NCBI GenBank assembly: GCA_945874765.1
Contig: CAMCHQ010000006.1
Coordinates: 78,915-142,914, forward strand
Origin: an uncultured Clostridia bacterium
GTDB taxonomy: Bacteria > Bacillota > Clostridia > Oscillospirales > Acutalibacteraceae
Length of the DNA: 64,000 bases
Direction of reading: 5' to 3'
The translations under genes were made by a program, and so were the position numbers. The notes under the pieces are model-generated. The model was not told where the DNA came from. It saw nothing but the letters and a program-made list of their open reading frames with translations, and made no database searches. Shown here one piece after another: positions 59,840-64,000 of this stretch; the first letter of the stretch is position 1; every line of letters begins with the position of its first letter.

Positions 59840-59967
59840 TGTTCAGCCAAAGACAGCAGGTGCCGATACGGCGTAAGTTTTCGCCTGCCGAGGAATGGAC
59901 ATTCAAGTAGCAATTTGTTATTTTGATGTTTTACGTGCATTCCGAGGTTCTCGGAGTGCACTTTTTT
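59840..59967 (+). promoter_or_regulatory. L10 ribosomal protein leader with attenuator
   Basis: A classic L10 leader: GACAGCAGGTGCCG (from about 59859) and its partner CGCCTGCCGAGG form the conserved L10-binding stem. A terminator follows: GTGCATTCCGAG (59935-59946), loop, CTCGGAGTGCAC (59950-59961), then TTTTTTG. L10 (with L7/L12) binding to the first part is known in other bacteria to reduce expression of rplJ-rplL. Confidence 0.88.
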
Positions 59968-60030
59968 GTTATAGCTAAACAGCCTTCAAGTCCGTATTTA
60001 TTGCGGCAAATATTAATGGAGGTAAATTAA

Positions 60031-60603
60031 ATGCCAAGTACAGCAGTTCTTGAAAGAAAAAAGCAAATGGTTGCTGACCTTTCAGAGAGAATTAAAAATT
60101 CTTGTGCCGGCGTTGTAGTTGACTACAAGGGTATCAACGTAGAAGACGACACAAAGCTTCGTAAGGAGCTTCGTGAAGCAGGTGTTGAATACACAGTAGT
60201 TAAGAATACAATTCTCGGCAGAGCAGTTGAGGATGCAGGTCTTGCAGGTCTCGAAGATGTTCTCGAAGGTACTACAGCAATCGCAACATCGGCTGATGAT
60301 TATGTTGCATCAGCACGTATTCTTCAAAAGTTCGCTGATTCACACGACAACTTCTCACTTAAGAGCGGTTATCTTGACGGCGAAGTAATCTCTATGGAGA
60401 AGCTTATGGCTCTTGCTAAGCTTCCATCAAGAGAAGTTCTCCTTGCTACAGTTTGCAGCGTATTCAATGCACCTATCGCAGCTTTTGCTCGTGGAGTACA
60501 GGCTATTGTTGATAAGGGCGGCGTTGAGGCTTGTGAGCCGGCAACTAAGGAAGATGCACCTGCAGAAGAAGCAGAAGCACCGGCTGAAGAAACAGCTGAA
60601 TAA
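60031..60603 (+). CDS. rplJ: 50S ribosomal protein L10
   Basis: Anchors the L7/L12 stalk. The 190 residues have the VLERKKQMVADLSERIKNSCAGVVVDYKGI start, YTVVKNTILGRA, and the C-terminal L12-binding helix, followed by an added acidic Ala/Glu-rich tail (EDAPAEEAEAPAEETAE) beyond the usual 165-175 residues. ATG 60031 follows ATGGAGGT. Placed under the L10 leader. Confidence 0.96.
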   Translation: MPSTAVLERKKQMVADLSERIKNSCAGVVVDYKGINVEDDTKLRKELREAGVEYTVVKNTILGRAVEDAGLAGLEDVLEGTTAIATSADDYVASARILQKFADSHDNFSLKSGYLDGEVISMEKLMALAKLPSREVLLATVCSVFNAPIAAFARGVQAIVDKGGVEACEPATKEDAPAEEAEAPAEETAE

Positions 60604-60655
60604 TTAAATCAAAACTATTTTAATTAAAATTAATCTTTAATCGGAGGAAAATAAA

Positions 60656-61033
60656 ATGGCATCAGAAAAAGTTACAGCAATTGTTGAAGAGCTTAAAACT
60701 CTTACAGTTCTTGAGCTTTCAGAGCTCGTATCAGCAGTAGAAGAAGAATTCGGCGTAAGCGCTGCAGCAGCAGTAGCAGTAGCAGCACCTGCAGAGGGTG
60801 GCGCAGCAGCTGCTGACGAAAAGACAGAGTTTGACGTAGTACTTGCAGAAGTAGGCGCAAACAAGATTCAGGTTATCAAGGCTGTTCGTGAAGCAACAGG
60901 TCTTGGCCTTAAGGAAGCTAAGGAAATCGTTGATAACGCTCCTAAGGCTGTTAAGGAAGCAGTTCCGACTGCAGACGCTGAAGCTCTCAAGGCTAAGCTC
61001 GAAGAAGCTGGCGCAAAGGTTGAACTCAAGTAA
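60656..61033 (+). CDS. rplL: 50S ribosomal protein L7/L12
   Basis: Stalk protein that recruits translation factors. The 125 residues have the N-terminal dimer domain ([31 protein letters not shown]), an Ala-rich hinge ([20 protein letters not shown]) and the C-terminal domain ([39 protein letters not shown]). Strong codon bias. It ends at a terminator instead of running into rpoB. Confidence 0.98.
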   Translation: MASEKVTAIVEELKTLTVLELSELVSAVEEEFGVSAAAAVAVAAPAEGGAAAADEKTEFDVVLAEVGANKIQVIKAVREATGLGLKEAKEIVDNAPKAVKEAVPTADAEALKAKLEEAGAKVELK

Positions 61034-61064
61034 TTTAACCTTACAATTTACCTTTAAAATTATA

Positions 61065-61097
61065 GGCACAACCGTTAATTCGGTTGTGCCTTTTTTA
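61065..61097 (+). terminator. Terminator after rplL
   Basis: GGCACAACCG (61065-61074), six-base loop, CGGTTGTGCC (61081-61090), followed by TTTTTT. A strong stop with no alternative ribosomal gene beyond it. Confidence 0.95.
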
Positions 61098-61231
61098 CTG
61101 TTAAGGCTCCCTTGTAAAGGGCGATTCCCCACGGTGTGGGGAAATGTCACGAAGTGACAAAAGGGACGGCTTCCGTAGAAGCTGTCAGCTTTGCTGACTG
61201 AGGGATTGGAGCGGCGAACATTGTTCGCCTT
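61098..61231. repeat. Intergenic repeat block after rplL
   Basis: A gene-free stretch of dyads: CCCTTGTAAAGGG, CCCCACGGTGTGGGG, GTCACGAAGTGAC (like GTCGACGAAGTCGAC at 43312), AAGCTGTCAGCTTTGCTGACTG, followed by GAGGGATT, then GGCGAACATTGTTCGCC (61213-61229), the same core as the repeat at 18315, with a following T-run. The block shares its overall design with 43288-43531. Confidence 0.7.
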
Positions 61232-61236
61232 ATTTT

Positions 61237-61620
61237 TTATACCCCTATACTCTCTTGCACCGTATCAATTACCTTGAATGCTAATCCTGACAATGCAAAC
61301 CATAAAAGTGAAAACGGTACGCAGACCTGACCTAAAAAGTTTAGCGGAACGCCCGAATAATCCCAAACGTGCTCCTTTAGTATAATATTAAATATCAATC
61401 CAAACAGCAGTTCAACGCCGGTTATAATCAACATTCCGACTAAGCATTTGAGCCAAAAACTCATTTCGTATTTTTGATTTATATAATAAAATGACGTTAA
61501 TACTATTGCGCCGGCGAAAAACATTGAGTAGTGTGTTCTGCCACGGTAGAGTATTTCTATCAGGCAATATCCCGCTCCGCCCGTCAGCGCAACAATTAAA
61601 TAAGTGTAAAAATTTTTCAT
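61237..61620 (-). CDS. CmpB-like putative membrane permease
   Basis: A 127-residue membrane protein with four hydrophobic segments and the pattern GGAGYCLIEILYRGRTHYSMFFAGAIV...VELLFGLIFNIILKEHVWDYSGVPLNFLGQVCVPFSLLWF. This is the ABC_trans_CmpB (PF06541) type, often called a putative ABC-transporter permease although no ATPase is linked. Function is unknown. It lies alone on the minus strand, immediately downstream of a repeat block. Confidence 0.8.
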   Translation of the reverse strand: MKNFYTYLIVALTGGAGYCLIEILYRGRTHYSMFFAGAIVLTSFYYINQKYEMSFWLKCLVGMLIITGVELLFGLIFNIILKEHVWDYSGVPLNFLGQVCVPFSLLWFALSGLAFKVIDTVQESIGV

Positions 61621-61681
61621 AATTGTATTATTGCTTTATTTGTGATAAAATATTATCAGAAATTTTTTACTTGGGTGCAAT

Positions 61682-63052
61682 ATGACGATTTTTGAAAAAG
61701 CAAATTACTTAATTGAAATAATTGAAAATGCAGGTTTCGAGGCTTATCAGGTGGGCGGCTGCGTCAGGGATTTCTTTATGGAAAGAAAGTGCGACGATAT
61801 TGATATTACCACTTGCGCAAAGCCCTATGACCTTGAAAAAATACTTGATGAAAATAATGTCAAATATATCGAAACAGGGCTTAAACACGGCACGGTTACG
61901 GCAGTTTTTGACGGCGATAATTTTGAAATTACCACTTATCGTACGGACGGAGAATATATTGATAACCGCCACCCCGAAAACGTCAATTTTGTAAATGATA
62001 TTGACGAGGATTTGTCACGCCGTGATTTTACGATTAATGCAATTGCGTATAACCCTAATAAAAATGAAATTGTCGACCTTTTCGGCGGTCAAAAAGATAT
62101 AGAAAATAAAATAATTAAGGCTGTCGGTGACCCGGATAAGAGATTTAAAGAGGACGCACTTCGTATTATGCGTGCCATTCGCTTTTCTTCAACTCTCACC
62201 TTTGAAATTGAGGAAAATACGAAATTAGCATTGTTTAGAAATAAGGAACTTTTAAAAAATGTATCGGCAGAAAGAATTTTCACTGAACTTTCAAAGCTTC
62301 TTTTGGGCGATAACGTGTTTAATGTTTTGACAGAGTATAAAGAAATTTTGGGCGTGATAATTCCCGAACTCGTGCCGATTTTTAACTGCGAGCAAAATAC
62401 CGTTTGGCATATTTACGATGTCTATACGCATACTGCCAAAACAGTTAAAGAGTCACCGAAAATTTTGCCTTTAAGGCTTACAATGCTTCTTCACGATATC
62501 GGCAAACCTCTTGCAAAAACTACCGACGATAACGGCGTTGACCATTTTAAAGGGCATCAAAAAATCAGCGCAGACCTTGCCGCACCGATTTTAAAACGAT
62601 TTAAAATTTCAAATGAACTTTTCGATAGGGTAATGCTTATTATCCCTATCCACGATATACATATAGGAACTAAAAAGAAAAATATAAAAAAATGGCTCAA
62701 TCGCTTGGGTGAGCAGGGAATACGTGATTTAATCGAAGTTAAACGTGCCGATAAGCTCGGTCAAAATCCCGAAATGACAGGCGAGGAACTTCAAAATCTT
62801 ATTACTACCGAGGCACTTGTAGATGAAATTATCGATAACGGCGAACCTTACAGCGTTAAGGATTTGAAAATCAACGGCTTTGATTTGATAAACCTCGGCT
62901 TCAAAGGTAAGATGATAGGGGATATCCTTTCTGCCGTTTTGGAAAAAGTAATTGACGGCGAACTTGAAAACGAAAAAGAAACGGAAATAGAATATGTTAA
63001 AACCTTTAAGGCTTTGCCGAGTGATGAGGGTGAAAAGAAAAAGGAGAACTGA
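61682..63052 (+). CDS. cca: CCA-adding tRNA nucleotidyltransferase
   Basis: Adds or repairs the 3' CCA end of tRNA. The 456 residues contain the class II active site GGCVRDFFMERKCDDIDITT (about residues 20-40), RRDFTINAIAYN, DPDKRFKEDALRIMRAIRFS, and an HD domain (HIYDVYTHT, LLHDIGKP, about 235-275) as in the HD-type CCA enzymes. Starts after TTGGGTG. A bidirectional terminator overlaps its end. Confidence 0.95.
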   Translation: MTIFEKANYLIEIIENAGFEAYQVGGCVRDFFMERKCDDIDITTCAKPYDLEKILDENNVKYIETGLKHGTVTAVFDGDNFEITTYRTDGEYIDNRHPENVNFVNDIDEDLSRRDFTINAIAYNPNKNEIVDLFGGQKDIENKIIKAVGDPDKRFKEDALRIMRAIRFSSTLTFEIEENTKLALFRNKELLKNVSAERIFTELSKLLLGDNVFNVLTEYKEILGVIIPELVPIFNCEQNTVWHIYDVYTHTAKTVKESPKILPLRLTMLLHDIGKPLAKTTDDNGVDHFKGHQKISADLAAPILKRFKISNELFDRVMLIIPIHDIHIGTKKKNIKKWLNRLGEQGIRDLIEVKRADKLGQNPEMTGEELQNLITTEALVDEIIDNGEPYSVKDLKINGFDLINLGFKGKMIGDILSAVLEKVIDGELENEKETEIEYVKTFKALPSDEGEKKKEN

Positions 63053-63071
63053 TTAATTCAGCTCTCCTTTT
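63039..63071. terminator. Bidirectional terminator between cca and yebC
   Basis: AAAAGGAGAACTGA (63039-63052) and TCAGCTCTCCTTTT (63058-63071), one mismatch in 14. It includes the cca stop codon and lies between convergent genes. Confidence 0.88.
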
Positions 63072-63098
63072 AGTGTTTTGCCGTATTTTTGAGAAAAA

Positions 63099-63842
63099 TC
63101 AGCCCTCGTATTCGTCCTCATTTTCCCAGTTGTGCCAAATGTTTTGAACGTCGTCGTTTTCCTCGAACATATCAATCATTCTTGCCATATTCTTCATATC
63201 CTCTTCGGATTCAAGTCTGGTATAAGTCTGAGGAATGTAAGCGGCTTCGCTTGAAATGATGTGATATCCTTTGCCCTCAAGCTCGTCACGGATAGCGCCG
63301 ACATCGTTAGGCTCTGTTCTAATCTCGAAAATATCCTCTTCGTCGGTAAGGAAGTCTGTAGCGCCCGCTTCAAGAGCGTCCTCCATAAGCTGATCCTCGT
63401 CAACGTCTTCCTTTTCGATTACGATAACACCCTGTCTGTCAAACATAAATGTAACAGAACCCGGTGTGCCCATATTTCCGCCTGCCTTGTCAAAGTAATG
63501 TCTTACTTCTGATGCAGTTCTGTTTCTGTTATCTGTAAGCGCTTCAACTACAACAGCGATACCGCTTGGACCGTAGCCCTCGTAAACGATTTCTTCAAAG
63601 TTAGTGCTGTCGCTTTCACCTGCGGCTTTTTTAAGCATTCTGTCAATGTTATCATTAGGAACGTTGTTTTGCTTTGCCTTTGCAATAACATCACGAAGCT
63701 TAGCATTGTTATTAGGGTCGGGACCGCCGTTTTTAACTGCTACGGCAAGCTCTCTGCCTATTTTTGTGAAAACCTTTGCTCTTGCTGCGTCATTTGCACC
63801 CTTTTTTCTTTTAATGGTGCTCCATTTGTTATGACCGCTCAT
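63099..63842 (-). CDS. yebC: YebC/PmpR/TACO1-family protein
   Basis: A 247-residue member of the YebC family: MSGHNKWSTIKRKKGANDAARAKVFTKIGRELAVAVKNGGPDPNNNAKLRDVIAKAKQNNVPNDNIDRMLKKA is the diagnostic N-terminus. Family members have been described as transcriptional regulators and, more recently, as translation factors that help at difficult peptide motifs. It has its own promoter and a shared terminator, and starts after AGGAGT. Confidence 0.95.
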   Translation of the reverse strand: MSGHNKWSTIKRKKGANDAARAKVFTKIGRELAVAVKNGGPDPNNNAKLRDVIAKAKQNNVPNDNIDRMLKKAAGESDSTNFEEIVYEGYGPSGIAVVVEALTDNRNRTASEVRHYFDKAGGNMGTPGSVTFMFDRQGVIVIEKEDVDEDQLMEDALEAGATDFLTDEEDIFEIRTEPNDVGAIRDELEGKGYHIISSEAAYIPQTYTRLESEEDMKNMARMIDMFEENDDVQNIWHNWENEDEYEG

Positions 63843-63884
63843 TTTCTCAACTCCTATATGTGAAATTCATTAATTAACTTAGAT

Positions 63885-63913
63885 ATTCTAACACATTATT
63901 TTATATATATCAA
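63885..63913 (-). promoter_or_regulatory. Promoter of yebC
   Basis: On the minus strand: TTGATA (63913-63908), 17-base spacer, TAGAAT (63890-63885), about 43 bases before the yebC start. The remaining bases to the right edge (63914-64000) are AT-rich and show no gene. Confidence 0.65.
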
Positions 63914-64000
63914 GTATAATATTTTTGCACACTTTTTTAATTTTTTAGCGTTACAATAGATGTGACACCAAAAAAGAAAAAGATATAGAAAAAGCGATTG

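Overview
The window is about 64 kb of low-GC, gene-dense bacterial chromosome from a spore-forming, Gram-positive Clostridia-type organism. It carries the sporulation genes yabP and yabQ, a SpoVB-like flippase, PolC, RqcP, DivIC, an EssC-type (Firmicutes) type VII secretion ATPase and the MEP isoprenoid pathway. An intracellular sialidase, a GH38 alpha-mannosidase, class II GalT and a secreted leucine-rich-repeat protein with a dockerin-like end fit a gut commensal of the Oscillospirales/Ruminococcaceae kind. That taxonomic placement is inference from gene content.

Layout. 1-6.3 kb: a type VII secretion segment cut by the left edge (EssC, the ubiquitin-like EsaB/YukD, four small helical proteins). 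6.4-8.8 kb: a small accessory patch with a 19-bp tandem operator-like repeat, a TM2 protein, a DUF5412-like protein, an MNT/HEPN toxin-antitoxin pair, an XRE repressor with a palindromic operator, and two related mini membrane proteins. 8.8-17.4 kb: PHP phosphatase and GalT (minus strand), a methyltransferase, a sialidase (minus strand), an iron alcohol dehydrogenase, and the secreted LRR protein. 17.6-27.8 kb: the conserved chain pyrH-frr-uppS-cdsA-dxr-rseP-ispG-polC. 27.9-32.8 kb: a histidine operon starting with a HisZ-HisG fusion and lacking hisC, hisH and hisF. 32.8-39.5 kb: recJ-rel-dtd-MBL hydrolase-hemZ. 39.6-44.6 kb: the spore/cell-division cluster (SpoVB-like, MazG, HU, RqcP, YabP, YabQ, DivIC). 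44.6-53.7 kb: an RNA methyltransferase, a structured intergenic region, phosphoglucomutase, a NifU-like protein, alpha-mannosidase, and a phosphodiesterase with a frameshifted MFS transporter. 53.7-57.1 kb (minus strand): TrmB and two flavoproteins. 57.2-61.1 kb: rpmG-secE-nusG-rplK-rplA-[L10 leader]-rplJ-rplL, ending at a terminator without rpoBC. 61.2-64 kb: a CmpB-like membrane protein, the CCA-adding enzyme, and YebC.

Most of the window is housekeeping. The points that deserve a second look are a PolC that lacks the inserted DEDD 3'-5' exonuclease domain but keeps what look like all the PHP metal ligands; a transporter interrupted exactly at an A AAA AAG slippery heptamer; the HisZG fusion in a reduced his operon; an unexplained multi-hairpin intergenic region at 45.8-46.0 kb; two kinds of dispersed intergenic repeat; and palindromic operators around the XRE gene with a similar palindrome at 39.55 kb. 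No tRNA, rRNA, CRISPR array, insertion sequence or prophage was recognised, and no gap without a gene exceeds 300 bases.
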